This document shows positions 7,000-15,113 of a stretch of 64,000 nucleotides of DNA, piece after piece. Each line of letters starts with the position of its first letter. Position 1 is the stretch's first letter. The position numbers and the translations under genes are program-made. The stretch is from an uncultured Oribacterium sp. (GTDB taxonomy: Bacteria; Bacillota; Clostridia; Lachnospirales; Lachnospiraceae), in the NCBI GenBank assembly GCA_900770445.1, contig CAAGKO010000009.1, positions 1 to 64,000 of the forward strand, written 5' to 3'. Below the pieces are notes generated by a model. It had not been told where the DNA came from, ran no database searches, and worked only from the letters and a program-made list of their open reading frames with translations.

Positions 7000-8535
7000 A
7001 TGATAAAGAAGAAATCCGTCGTCGCGGCTGCGGCGGCGATGTCAAATAGGAGATCCGTCGTCGCGGCGGCGATGGCGATGACAATGATGGCGAGCCTCAG
7101 CACGACGGCGTATGCCGGGACGATCGCGTCGGGCGTGACGCCGATCGTGGCGAGTGCAGAGACCAGTGGCGCAAACTACAGTGCGGGGGCGACCGGCACG
7201 AGTGGCAGCGAAAGCAGCACGGGGATCGTCGAAGCAACGGGTGCACTGGAGGGCACGACGGCCAGCGCCGGCAGCACGAATCAGAGCGGTACGACGGCTG
7301 GCAGCACCACTGCGCCGACGGGGGCAGCGACCTCTGAAACCCTGGCGTCGGTCGCTGCATCCACGATGCAGGCGATCACGTCGGCGAGTGGGACAAGCTC
7401 GAACCAGGCGCTGGTGAGCAACAGTGCCAGCACACCGGCTGACAGTATAGGGAGTACGAGCTTCGGACCGACGGTCCCTGGCGCGGCGGGCAGCAGCACG
7501 GGCAGCACAAACATGAATAATCTGTTCGGCAGCGGCACATCGACCAGTGGCAGTTCCGCCGTCCTGAACGCACTCAGTACCGTACCGCTCCCGGCCGGCT
7601 ACTACTGCAGCAATGTCGGTACCTATACCTACCAGGAGATGCAGGTCGACCTCAATATCCTGAAGACGACTTATCCGCAGATGCAGATGGACGTTCTTGG
7701 GAACACGATCGACGGACGCCAGCTCTACCACGTGGTGGTCGGAAATCCGTCCGCCCCACATAAGATCCTCGTGCACGGCGGCATTCACGCACGTGAGTAC
7801 ATCAGCTCCCAGCTCGTGATGCGGGAGATCGTGGCGTTGCTTGAGATGCAGAAGAACAACTTGCTCTACCATGGACAGTCCGTCGCGACGCTGCTCCAGA
7901 ACACCTGCATTCACTTCGTACCGATGGTGAATCCGGACGGCATCACCCTCGTACAGGGTGGCATCGACGCGCTCAACACGCAGGCGGCGAAGACGATGGT
8001 CATGAGCATGGCCGCGCAGGATCAGGTGACAGACCTCGCCACCTACCTCCGCAAGTGGAAGAACAACATCAACGGTGTCAACCTGAACCGTAACTTCGAC
8101 GCGTTCTGGCAGGAGGCGACCCCGAAGGTCGATCACCCGTCGAACATGTTCTATAAGGGCACGAGGCCGGAGAGTGAGGTCGAGTCAAAGGCGCTCGCAA
8201 ACCTCTGCCGACAGCTCAGGCCGGACTACACGATCAGCTACCACACACAGGGCCGCGTGATCTACTGGTATTTCGGCGAGACCGGAAACTATAAGGCGAA
8301 GGGGCAGTATCTGGCCAATGTCGTCCATCAGAACACAGGGTATACCATCTCGGATACCTGGTCACAGACGGACGCCGCGGGCTTCAAGGACTGGGCCGTG
8401 CAGAAGCTGGATATCCCATCCGTGACGATCGAGCTCGGCCGTGGCACCTCGCCGGTGGACGAGTCGCAGATCACCCAGATGTGGACCGAGAACGACGGCA
8501 TCCTGCCGGATCTCCTCGTCGGCATCGGCGCATGA
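7000..8535 (+). CDS. Secreted M14-family zinc carboxypeptidase with long Ser/Thr/Gly-rich linker
   Basis: A 511-residue exported peptidase. The N-terminus has basic residues, a hydrophobic stretch and a likely signal-peptidase site near TTAYAG (residues ~35-40). Residues ~50-190 are a low-complexity Ser/Thr/Gly/Ala linker. The catalytic domain follows: zinc ligands H263 and E266 in HGGIHARE, the third ligand H415 in SYHTQGR, and the general base E478 in VTIELGRG. NPDG and NLNRNF segments are also typical of M14. It probably trims C-terminal residues from peptides or cell-wall stem peptides; the metal site is complete, so activity is expected. The N-terminus contains two copies of RRSVVAAA/KKSVVAAA, so the in-frame ATG at codon 14 is an alternative start. 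Confidence 0.9.
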   Translation: MIKKKSVVAAAAAMSNRRSVVAAAMAMTMMASLSTTAYAGTIASGVTPIVASAETSGANYSAGATGTSGSESSTGIVEATGALEGTTASAGSTNQSGTTAGSTTAPTGAATSETLASVAASTMQAITSASGTSSNQALVSNSASTPADSIGSTSFGPTVPGAAGSSTGSTNMNNLFGSGTSTSGSSAVLNALSTVPLPAGYYCSNVGTYTYQEMQVDLNILKTTYPQMQMDVLGNTIDGRQLYHVVVGNPSAPHKILVHGGIHAREYISSQLVMREIVALLEMQKNNLLYHGQSVATLLQNTCIHFVPMVNPDGITLVQGGIDALNTQAAKTMVMSMAAQDQVTDLATYLRKWKNNINGVNLNRNFDAFWQEATPKVDHPSNMFYKGTRPESEVESKALANLCRQLRPDYTISYHTQGRVIYWYFGETGNYKAKGQYLANVVHQNTGYTISDTWSQTDAAGFKDWAVQKLDIPSVTIELGRGTSPVDESQITQMWTENDGILPDLLVGIGA

Positions 8536-8558
8536 TCGTTAGAATATAATCTAAAACA

Positions 8559-8589
8559 GGAGGGCGGACGCTACAAGCGTTCGCCCTCC
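8559..8589 (+). terminator. Hairpin after the carboxypeptidase gene
   Basis: GGAGGGCGGACGC (8559-8571) pairs with GCGTTCGCCCTCC (8577-8589), with one mismatch. No U tract follows, so termination is probable rather than certain. Confidence 0.55.
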
Positions 8590-8606
8590 GTGCGTTCTAT
8601 CTATAT

Positions 8607-8860
8607 ATAGTTAAGTCAAGCCGCAGCTCGGCGGGCAGCAACCGGAAGCCATACGAAGAGATCGTGAATAAATCCAAATCGGGCCCTTAGAACCAGTTGG
8701 AGTACTTTTTCCTTAGCACTCTCTGCAACACTGAGTTTTCATAAAGAAAACTCAGTCGTTTGCAGAGAGCCTACTGGTTCTTCAGGCCCGATTTGTGATT
8801 TTTCCGATCTCGTAGTACTGTGCTTCCGGCTGTTGTCTGCCGAACCACGACTAGACAGCA
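8607..8860. repeat. Large imperfect palindrome, MITE-like
   Basis: This occupies the gap between the carboxypeptidase and MFS genes. The outer parts CTCGGCGGGCAGCAACCGGA and its degenerate complement CCGGCTGTTGTCTGCCGA bracket nested inverted segments (TACGAAGAGATCGTG with CGATCTCGTA; AAATCGGGCC with GGCCCGATTT; GAACCAGTT with AACTGGTTC) and a central stem CTCTCTGCAA...TTGCAGAGAG around GAGTTTTC/GAAAACTC. The ends resemble those of the 6500-6893 element, but the interior does not. Confidence 0.75.
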
Positions 8861-8882
8861 ACCCTCTGTGCTTTCTGTAACT

Positions 8883-10190
8883 TTACCCCATCAGTCCTCT
8901 CTGGTCGCGGAGGACGGCGAGGATCGAGAGCGCGAGCATGATGCCGACGGTGAGGACGACGGTGACCATCGCGCCGGCGATGCCGACGTGATCCGCGAGG
9001 ATGCCGATGATCTGTGGGACGAGGATGCCGCCGATGGCGCTGATGCCGGTGAGGAGCGAGAGACCAATGGTGGAGCCTTCGATGATCGGGCCGGCGGCCG
9101 CGACGGTGGTCGGGTAGATGGCACTCATGCCGAGACCGAGCACGGCGATGATGATGGCCGCCATTGTCGCGGTGTGGGTGTTCACGAGGAGCACGATCGC
9201 GATGAAATCGATGAGGGCGCTCACGAGGATGATCCAGAGCTTATCGACCTTCTGGAGAAACTGGGCGGTGCCCATGCGGCCGGCCATCATCATGATCCAG
9301 GTGACGGAGACCATCGCGGTGGCGAGCGCACTCGTCATGACGCCGGTGTCCTTCAGGTAGGTGACGAACCAGCCGTTCACGGTATTCTCGAAGCCGACGT
9401 ACATGAACATGATGAAGGTGATGATCAGGAAGCTGCGGTTCGTGAGCAGCGCCTGAAGATTCGGCGCGCCGGCAGGCTGTCCCTGCTCAATGCATCCGGC
9501 GTCACTGCCGTCACCACCCTGCGCTGCATCGGCAGCCGGGCTCGGCATGGTGCCTTCCGGTTTCGCTGCGCTGCAGCCATCTGCGTGGTGGTCGCCTGCA
9601 TTGGCCGCAGCAGGCTGCGGCGCCGCGAGCATCCGGTAGTCCATGGTCCAGTAGTTCAGCGGGAAGATCGCGCCGGAGACGCAGAGGATGTACATGATGA
9701 TGCGCCACGGGAAGCCGAGGGCGAGGAGCGCGGCCATGATGAAGGGACTCGCGAAGGCTCCGACGGCGAATGTGGTGTGCAGGATGTTCAGGTACTTCGT
9801 CGAGCTGTTCGTCGCGACATTCATCGCGAGGTTATTGATGATCGTGACGGTGCCCTTCGTGATGCCGAGGAAGAACACCAGCACGTACATGAAGTAGACC
9901 GGCGGATGGATCGTCAGCAGGAACATGAGGATCGGCGAGAGGCCGGTGATGGCGACCACGACCGCACGATGAGAGAAGTGGCGCTTCGCGAGCGGATAGA
10001 TGATGGAGGCGCAGAAATTGCCGATCGCGAGGATGCTGATCAGGCCGCCCGCGACCGCGTAGTTCAGCTGCTCCTCCTCGATGAGATGCGGCAGGATCGC
10101 ACCGAAAATCGTGATGACCGCACCGCTCAGGATGTAACCGAGGTAGAGGTGGTTCAGTACCCGCCACTTGAGTTCCTTCGTAATTTCCAT
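8883..10190 (-). CDS. Major facilitator superfamily transporter
   Basis: A 435-residue protein with about twelve membrane helices in two halves. The first helix region LYLGYILSGAVITIFGAILP and the GITKGTVTIINNLAMN segment resemble sugar/fucose-permease-like MFS members. The substrate is unknown. The central cytoplasmic loop (residues ~190-242) is unusually long and rich in Ala/Gly/Asp; its DNA contains CCATCTGCGTG and CCTGCATTGGCC, shared with the insertion in folT. AGAGG lies 12 nt before the ATG. The palindrome at 10243-10282 stands in the 5' leader. Confidence 0.85.
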   Translation of the reverse strand: MEITKELKWRVLNHLYLGYILSGAVITIFGAILPHLIEEEQLNYAVAGGLISILAIGNFCASIIYPLAKRHFSHRAVVVAITGLSPILMFLLTIHPPVYFMYVLVFFLGITKGTVTIINNLAMNVATNSSTKYLNILHTTFAVGAFASPFIMAALLALGFPWRIIMYILCVSGAIFPLNYWTMDYRMLAAPQPAAANAGDHHADGCSAAKPEGTMPSPAADAAQGGDGSDAGCIEQGQPAGAPNLQALLTNRSFLIITFIMFMYVGFENTVNGWFVTYLKDTGVMTSALATAMVSVTWIMMMAGRMGTAQFLQKVDKLWIILVSALIDFIAIVLLVNTHTATMAAIIIAVLGLGMSAIYPTTVAAAGPIIEGSTIGLSLLTGISAIGGILVPQIIGILADHVGIAGAMVTVVLTVGIMLALSILAVLRDQRGLMG

Positions 10191-10242
10191 ATTTATAAAC
10201 CTCTTTTCAATTCACATTTAGAATCAGTTTAGCACACTTCCT

Positions 10243-10282
10243 GAAAAAAGCCGAACAGTTACCATGTGGTAACAGTCCGGCT
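10243..10282 (-). promoter_or_regulatory. Long palindrome with U tract upstream of the MFS gene (attenuator or operator)
   Basis: The 16-nt arms of 10249-10282 match at 14 positions around TTACCATGTGGTAA. Read on the minus strand the hairpin is followed by TTTTTT (10249-10244), giving an intrinsic terminator about 50 bp before the MFS start codon and pointing into that gene. It may attenuate MFS transcription, or block transcripts arriving from the glnS side. Confidence 0.55.
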
Positions 10283-10300
10283 CGCTTCCCGCATATCCCC

Positions 10301-10330
10301 TTGTATAACGGCGCCCCGATATGCTATAAT
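10301..10330 (+). promoter_or_regulatory. Putative glnS promoter
   Basis: TTGTAT (10301-10306), an 18-bp spacer and TATAAT (10325-10330), 31 bp before the glnS start codon. Confidence 0.6.
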
Positions 10331-10361
10331 TTTGGGTACTTCATTTTTAGGAGGCTATACT

Positions 10362-12068
10362 ATGTCTATGGAAACAAGAAACGAGAACGGCGTGCTGGAG
10401 GAGAAGGCTCCAGAGTCGAAGCATTTCATCGAGCGTGAGATCGAGAAGGATCTTGCCGAGGGCGTTTATGACCACGTACATACACGATTCCCACCGGAGC
10501 CGAACGGTTATCTGCATATCGGCCATGCGAAGTCGATCATTCTGAATTCCGGAATGGCGCAGGAGTACCATGGACAGTTTAACCTCCGCTTCGATGACAC
10601 GAACCCGATGAAGGAGAAGACCGAATTCGTCGAGGCGATCGAGCGTGACGTCAAGTGGCTCGGTGCCGACTTCGAGGACCGCATCTTCTTCGCATCCGAT
10701 TACTTCGATATCATGTATGAGAAGGCCATCCTTCTGATTAAGAAGGGACTTGCCTTCGTCGATGATCTCACCGCAGAGCAGATCACCGCATACCGTGGCG
10801 ACTTCACGAACCCTGGTAAGGAGTCTCCGAACCGTAACCGTCCGGTCGAAGAGAACCTTCAGCTCTTCCAGGACATGAAGGACGGCAAGTACGCAGACGG
10901 TACCCTGACCCTTCGTGCGAAGATCGACATGGCATCCCCGAACCTGAACATGCGTGACCCGATCATCTACCGTGTAGCCCACATGCATCACCACAACACC
11001 GGTGACAAGTGGTGCATCTACCCGATGTACGATTTCGCACACCCGATCGAGGACGCTGTAGAGGGCATCACCCATTCCCTCTGCACACTGGAGTTCGAGG
11101 ATCATCGCCCGCTCTATGACTGGGTTGTTAAGAACTGTGATTTCCCGCACCCGCCTCGCCAGATCGAGTTCGCGAAGCTGTATCTGACCAATGTTGTCAC
11201 CGGTAAGCGTTACATCAAGAAGCTGGTAGAGGATGGCGTCGTAGATGGCTGGGACGATCCACGTCTCGTCACCATCGCAGCTCTTCGCCGTCGTGGCTAC
11301 ACACCGGAGTCCCTTCGTCAGTTTGTCACCCTGAGCGGTATCTCGAAGGCGAACTCCAGCTGCGATATCAGTCTCCTCGAGTACTGTATCCGCGAGGACC
11401 TGAAGCTGAAGGATAAGCGTATGATGGCCGTCATTGATCCGATCAAGCTGGTGATCGACAACTATCCGGAGGGCCAGACCGAGATGCTTGAGGTGCCGAA
11501 CAACCTCGAGAACGAGGCGCTCGGCAGCCGTCAGGTTCCGTTCTCCCGCGAGCTTTACATCGAGCGCGACGACTTCATGATCGATCCGCCGAAGAAGTAT
11601 AAGAGACTCTATGTCGACAACGAGGTCCGCCTCATGTCCGCATATTTCGTAAAGGCGACCTCCTACGAGACCGACGCCGATGGAAAGGTGACCGTCGTTC
11701 ACTGTACCTACGATCCGGAAACCAAGTCCGGCTCCGGCTTCACGGGACGTAAGGTGAAGGGCACGATCCACTGGGTCAATGCTCCGACCGCGGGTCAGGT
11801 GACTGTCCGTCTGTATGAGCAGCTGATCGACGAAGAGAAGGGCAAGCTGAACGACGACGGCACCCTGAACTTCAACCCGAACTCCCTCACCGTCGTAGAG
11901 AACTGCATGGTTGAGCCGGAGCTCATGGACGTGAAGGCATACGACAGCTTCCAGTTCGTACGAAACGGCTTCTTCTGCGTCGACAGCAAGGACTCCACCG
12001 AAGGCCACCCGGTCTACAACCGTATCGTCGGCCTGAAGTCCAGCTTCAAGCTCCCGACACAGGCCTGA
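10362..12068 (+). CDS. glnS: Glutaminyl-tRNA synthetase
   Basis: A class I aminoacyl-tRNA synthetase that charges tRNA-Gln directly. From the ATG at 10362 (preceded by AGGAGG) the protein has 568 residues. PPEPNGYLHIGHAKS carries the HIGH motif at 52-55; DDTNP, WDDPRL and RRRGYTPESLRQF are GlnRS signatures; the KMSKS loop is the degenerate VVTGKRY form. The C-terminal half is the two-barrel anticodon-binding region (AVIDPIKLVIDNYPEG and following). An upstream in-frame extension has no ribosome site and would cover the promoter. Many bacteria make Gln-tRNA by amidotransfer instead; having glnS fits a glutamine-rich metabolism, and this region carries two glutamine synthetases. Confidence 0.95.
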   Translation: MSMETRNENGVLEEKAPESKHFIEREIEKDLAEGVYDHVHTRFPPEPNGYLHIGHAKSIILNSGMAQEYHGQFNLRFDDTNPMKEKTEFVEAIERDVKWLGADFEDRIFFASDYFDIMYEKAILLIKKGLAFVDDLTAEQITAYRGDFTNPGKESPNRNRPVEENLQLFQDMKDGKYADGTLTLRAKIDMASPNLNMRDPIIYRVAHMHHHNTGDKWCIYPMYDFAHPIEDAVEGITHSLCTLEFEDHRPLYDWVVKNCDFPHPPRQIEFAKLYLTNVVTGKRYIKKLVEDGVVDGWDDPRLVTIAALRRRGYTPESLRQFVTLSGISKANSSCDISLLEYCIREDLKLKDKRMMAVIDPIKLVIDNYPEGQTEMLEVPNNLENEALGSRQVPFSRELYIERDDFMIDPPKKYKRLYVDNEVRLMSAYFVKATSYETDADGKVTVVHCTYDPETKSGSGFTGRKVKGTIHWVNAPTAGQVTVRLYEQLIDEEKGKLNDDGTLNFNPNSLTVVENCMVEPELMDVKAYDSFQFVRNGFFCVDSKDSTEGHPVYNRIVGLKSSFKLPTQA

Positions 12069-12074
12069 GTTTAT

Positions 12075-12087
12075 GGGGTCAGACCCC
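12075..12087. repeat. GGGGTCAGACCCC palindrome
   Basis: The 13-bp palindrome lies six bases after the glnS stop. It belongs to a dispersed set also found at 22324, 22390, 54025, 55732 and 55782. Confidence 0.8.
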
Positions 12088-12156
12088 CTTACGAAATTCG
12101 AACATCTGTAGCTACGATGCAGGTATATATATCAGCAAAATCGTGGTATGATAGCA

Positions 12157-12243
12157 GTATCGAATTTGTAAATTCTGAGCGATACAAATGAAAAATGGAC
12201 TGGTGGTGCCTGACAGTAGTATCGATTTGTAAATTCAGATACG
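12157..12243. repeat. Duplicated AGTATCG hairpin upstream of the acidic membrane protein gene
   Basis: AGTATCGAATTTGTAAATTC (from 12157) recurs as AGTATCGATTTGTAAATTCA (from 12218). Each copy ends in GATAC and can fold through GTATCG/CGATAC or GTATC/GATAC. A TATGAT hexamer just upstream could be the -10 of the next gene. The function of the pair is unknown. Confidence 0.5.
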
Positions 12244-12298
12244 GAAGACACTGCAATGAAGAAACGGGCCGGAAGCGACCCGAATGGAGGATATCGTT

Positions 12299-13018
12299 AT
12301 GGGCAAGAAAAAAGGTTTAGGTGGTCTCGTCGGATTCGCTGCACTGGTCGGCGGTGTTGCCGCCGCTGTATCCTATCTCTATAAGTATGAGAAGTTTTCT
12401 GAGGAGGTCGATCAGGACTTCACGGATGTACTTGAGTCCGCTTCTGAAGTGAAGGATTCCGCGAAGCGATCCTACACGACCCTGAAGAACAGCCAGACGA
12501 AGGAAGACTTCAAGACCGCAGCGAAGGATATCGGTGTAGCCGCAAAGAACCTCGCGGTCGATGCGAAGAACCTCGCCGTCGACGCCGGCAAGGACGCATA
12601 CAAGACCGTAAAGGAAGCCCTCGATGAGAAGCTGTCCGGCGCGGCAGAAGAAGATGATGATGTCGTCGACGAGAACGTCGAGCACATCTCCTATCCATAT
12701 GTAGATGATGAGGACGCAGAGGCGGATACCGAGGACGCAAAGTCGGATACCGAAGAGGTGAAGGACGAGGCTGCGGAAAAGGCGGAGGATACCGACATCG
12801 AGCCGGAGGATGACAGCGACGTCGAGGTAGAGTTCTTCACGACGGATGCGGATGACGCGAAGACAGATGCGTCTGAGAAGGATACCGAGCCTGCGGCAGA
12901 GGCACCTGCGAAGGACGAGACTGCAGCAGACGCTACGAAGGCCGCTGTAGATGCGGCTACGGAAGTGAAGCAGGAAGCGGAGGAAGCAGAAGCCACTGCA
13001 ACCATCACCGAAGAGTAA
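12299..13018 (+). CDS. Membrane-anchored acidic coiled-coil protein of unknown function
   Basis: A 239-residue protein starting at the ATG at 12299, preceded by GGAGG. Residues ~7-27 form one membrane helix (GGLVGFAALVGGVAAAVSYLY). Next comes a Lys/Asp/Ala-rich helical region with repeated AAKNLAVDAKNLAVDAGKDA heptad-like units, then a very acidic tail (residues ~115-239) rich in Glu, Asp, Ala and Thr. The design resembles YtxH-type stress-envelope proteins, but I would not assign it to that family. It stands alone between glnS and the PucR-like gene. Confidence 0.7.
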   Translation: MGKKKGLGGLVGFAALVGGVAAAVSYLYKYEKFSEEVDQDFTDVLESASEVKDSAKRSYTTLKNSQTKEDFKTAAKDIGVAAKNLAVDAKNLAVDAGKDAYKTVKEALDEKLSGAAEEDDDVVDENVEHISYPYVDDEDAEADTEDAKSDTEEVKDEAAEKAEDTDIEPEDDSDVEVEFFTTDADDAKTDASEKDTEPAAEAPAKDETAADATKAAVDAATEVKQEAEEAEATATITEE

Positions 13019-13100
13019 GTTTAGAAAATCGTATAGCGCGAAGGAAACCGTTCCTTCGCGCTATTTTTTAAATGTTAATAAGTTAAAGAGAGAAAGCCGT

Positions 13101-14752
13101 ATGAGTTATACAGTTCGCGACTTACTTATATCAGATAGATTCCCAGGAATGCAGTTGCTTTGCGAAGGCGGTGGACTTGATCGAGAAATCATGGGAATCC
13201 GTATCCTTCATAGACCGGATATGGCACGATTTATGCGGGGGGGGGGGAAGTACTCCTTACGAGTCTGCAGGCCTATGAAAATGCCGAAGAAAAAGAAGTC
13301 AGGCAGCATTTACAGGAGATTTGCGATAAGAAGGTTTGTGCTTTTATAGTAAAACGAAATACGAAAACGAAGCAGCAGAGATACCTGAAGATTTTGCTGC
13401 AGATTGCGGAGGCACAGCGGATTCCGGTCATCGAAATTCCGGAGGACATCTACTTCAGCGAGATCATAAAGTATGTGTTGATGCAGATTTTTGATCGTGA
13501 AACCGCGAAGCTGATCTTCTTTAAAATGGTCCATGATTATATGAGCTATATCGCCCCGCATGGAGACGATATCAGATCCACGATCCAATGCATGATTCAG
13601 CAGATGAAAATCGTCCTCGGAAATCCGGTGGCACTTTATGATACTGAATTTAATTGCCGGGTATCCAGCGAAGAGCAGAGCGTACCGTTTGCGCTCGCGG
13701 AAGATCGCACGGAGTTTGTAACGGATGTGGTGACACAGTATACCTTCTATCGTCAGAAGAGAGATTGTGTCGAGTTTATCAAAAAAATCGACATTTCGGG
13801 ACGCTGGGAAGTATACCTCGTGATATCCGAGAGCGAAAATCCGATGAATGAGCTCGACTTCATCGCACTGGAGAATATGGTCGTCAGTCTTAAATATACG
13901 ATCGCGTGTGCAGTAATTGAGGTGGACACCAAAAAGAAATATCACGGAGACGTAATCTACCGTCTTCTGAAAGGCGCGCTGTCAGCTGATGAAGAGGATG
14001 AAGCTGCAGAAATACTGCATCTTCAAGATGCCGACGAAATGCGTGTTGTTACCTTCCGCATGATGCCGACGAATCATACCAGCAGATTTGCGGAAGAAAT
14101 CATAAACGAAACAAAGCTAGAGGAAGAGGCGATCGCGAAGCTTCTGCCGAAGGAGTATATTCTGGCCATTACAAATCAGGTCATCTATATCCATAAAAAG
14201 GATGAAAAGGAGAGTGATCGGGATTTTCGCAGCCGAATCGAGGATGTTCAGTGCCGTGTGCAGCAGCGTCTGGTGCAGAGAAAACTTAAACTAGAGTGTC
14301 TGGTGGGGATAGGAAAGAGTGTTCGTGGATATCATCGCTTAAAAGAATCCTTTGAGGATTCGAAAACAGCGATTCGATACATCTCAATCATTCGGACGAT
14401 TGTGGGTGATCAGAATAAATCCGTAGTCGACTGCTCGGAACTCGGCTTTTTCCGTATGTTTGTGGAAACGCAGGATCGGGCAAAGCTCGAGACGTTCATT
14501 CCGGAGTCATTAAATCAGCTTGAAGCGTATGATTGTAAGAAAAACACGGAACTGATCAAAACGCTTGAGTGCTACCTCAACAACAAGCAAAGCATCAAAA
14601 TGACATCCGAGAAGCTGTTCGCGCATTATCGAACGATCAGCTATCGGCTTGAAAAAATTGTTGACCTCACCGGCATGGATTTCAGTAACCCGACGGAGAT
14701 GCTTGCCGTACGGAACGGACTGATTATTTATCGTATTCTGGAAAATATGTGA
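13101..14752 (+). pseudogene. PucR-family transcriptional regulator, frame broken at a G11 tract (possibly phase-variable)
   Basis: The frame from ATG 13101 (MSYTVRDLLISDRFPGMQLL) gives the start of a PucR N-terminal domain up to a run of eleven G at 13237-13247, after which it is nonsense and stops at 13349. The rest of the protein continues in another frame (EVLLTSLQAYENAEEKEV...) without a stop to 14752, ending in the PucR-type C-terminal HTH (SEKLFAHYRTISYRLEKIVDLTG). Nine Gs would restore MRGGEVLLTS, close to the family RGGELLLT motif; twelve would also be in frame. The intact downstream frame argues for recent or reversible loss rather than old decay, or for a sequencing error in the homopolymer. 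It precedes a large surface-protein gene that it may control. Confidence 0.8.
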
Positions 14753-14836
14753 TATAAAAACACATCTGCGATATGTTTTTATGCAGCACGTGAGTTTTCA
14801 AAGAGAAAATACTTCGATGTGATTTGCATCGTTACG

Positions 14837-14873
14837 AGAACCTTGTCATTTCAGAATGATAAGGTTCTTTTTT
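14837..14873 (+). terminator. Intrinsic terminator after the PucR-like gene
   Basis: AGAACCTTGTCATT (14837-14850) pairs with AATGATAAGGTTCT (14855-14868) around a TCAG loop, followed by TTTTTT. Confidence 0.9.
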
Positions 14874-14931
14874 GTGCTTATAATTCGTTTTTAAATCTGT
14901 ATAGACGCGATGTAAACGAATGATATGGAAC

Positions 14932-14960
14932 ACATTTTACGCAAAGCACGCGTAAAATGT
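14932..14960. promoter_or_regulatory. 11-bp inverted repeat, possible operator of the surface-protein gene
   Basis: ACATTTTACGC (14932-14942) and GCGTAAAATGT (14950-14960) are perfect inverted copies separated by 7 bp, in AT-rich sequence about 150 bp before the surface-protein gene. PucR-type or other dimeric regulators could bind it; the assignment is inferred. Confidence 0.45.
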
Positions 14961-15041
14961 TCATATTTTGCACATTATATAAAAAATAAATATCACTATA
15001 ATGACTGATACTGAAAACACACAGATAAGTTTACCGGAGAG

Positions 15042-15113
15042 ATGATGAAGAGAACATGTAAATCCATAACCCAATCCGGGTACGAGAATCATATGAAACA
15101 GGTGATAAAATGA
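15042..15113 (+). CDS. Possible 23-residue leader peptide coupled to the surface protein
   Basis: An ATG pair at 15042 behind CCGGAGAG opens a 23-codon frame ending in CAGGTGATAAAATGA, where TGA overlaps the ATG of the next gene. The peptide (MMKRTCKSITQSGYENHMKQ...) has no recognisable domain. The good ribosome site and ATGA overlap suggest translational coupling, but the small size makes chance plausible. Confidence 0.35.
   Translation: MMKRTCKSITQSGYENHMKQVIK

Noticed and set aside
8820..12008. Long frames opposite the MFS gene and opposite glnS
   Set aside because: Same shadow effect; both real genes have complete family signatures and ribosome sites.
13394..14752. Separate regulator gene starting at TTG 13394
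   Set aside because: The frame continues upstream without a stop to the G11 tract and reads as a PucR N-terminal domain; no ribosome site precedes the TTG.
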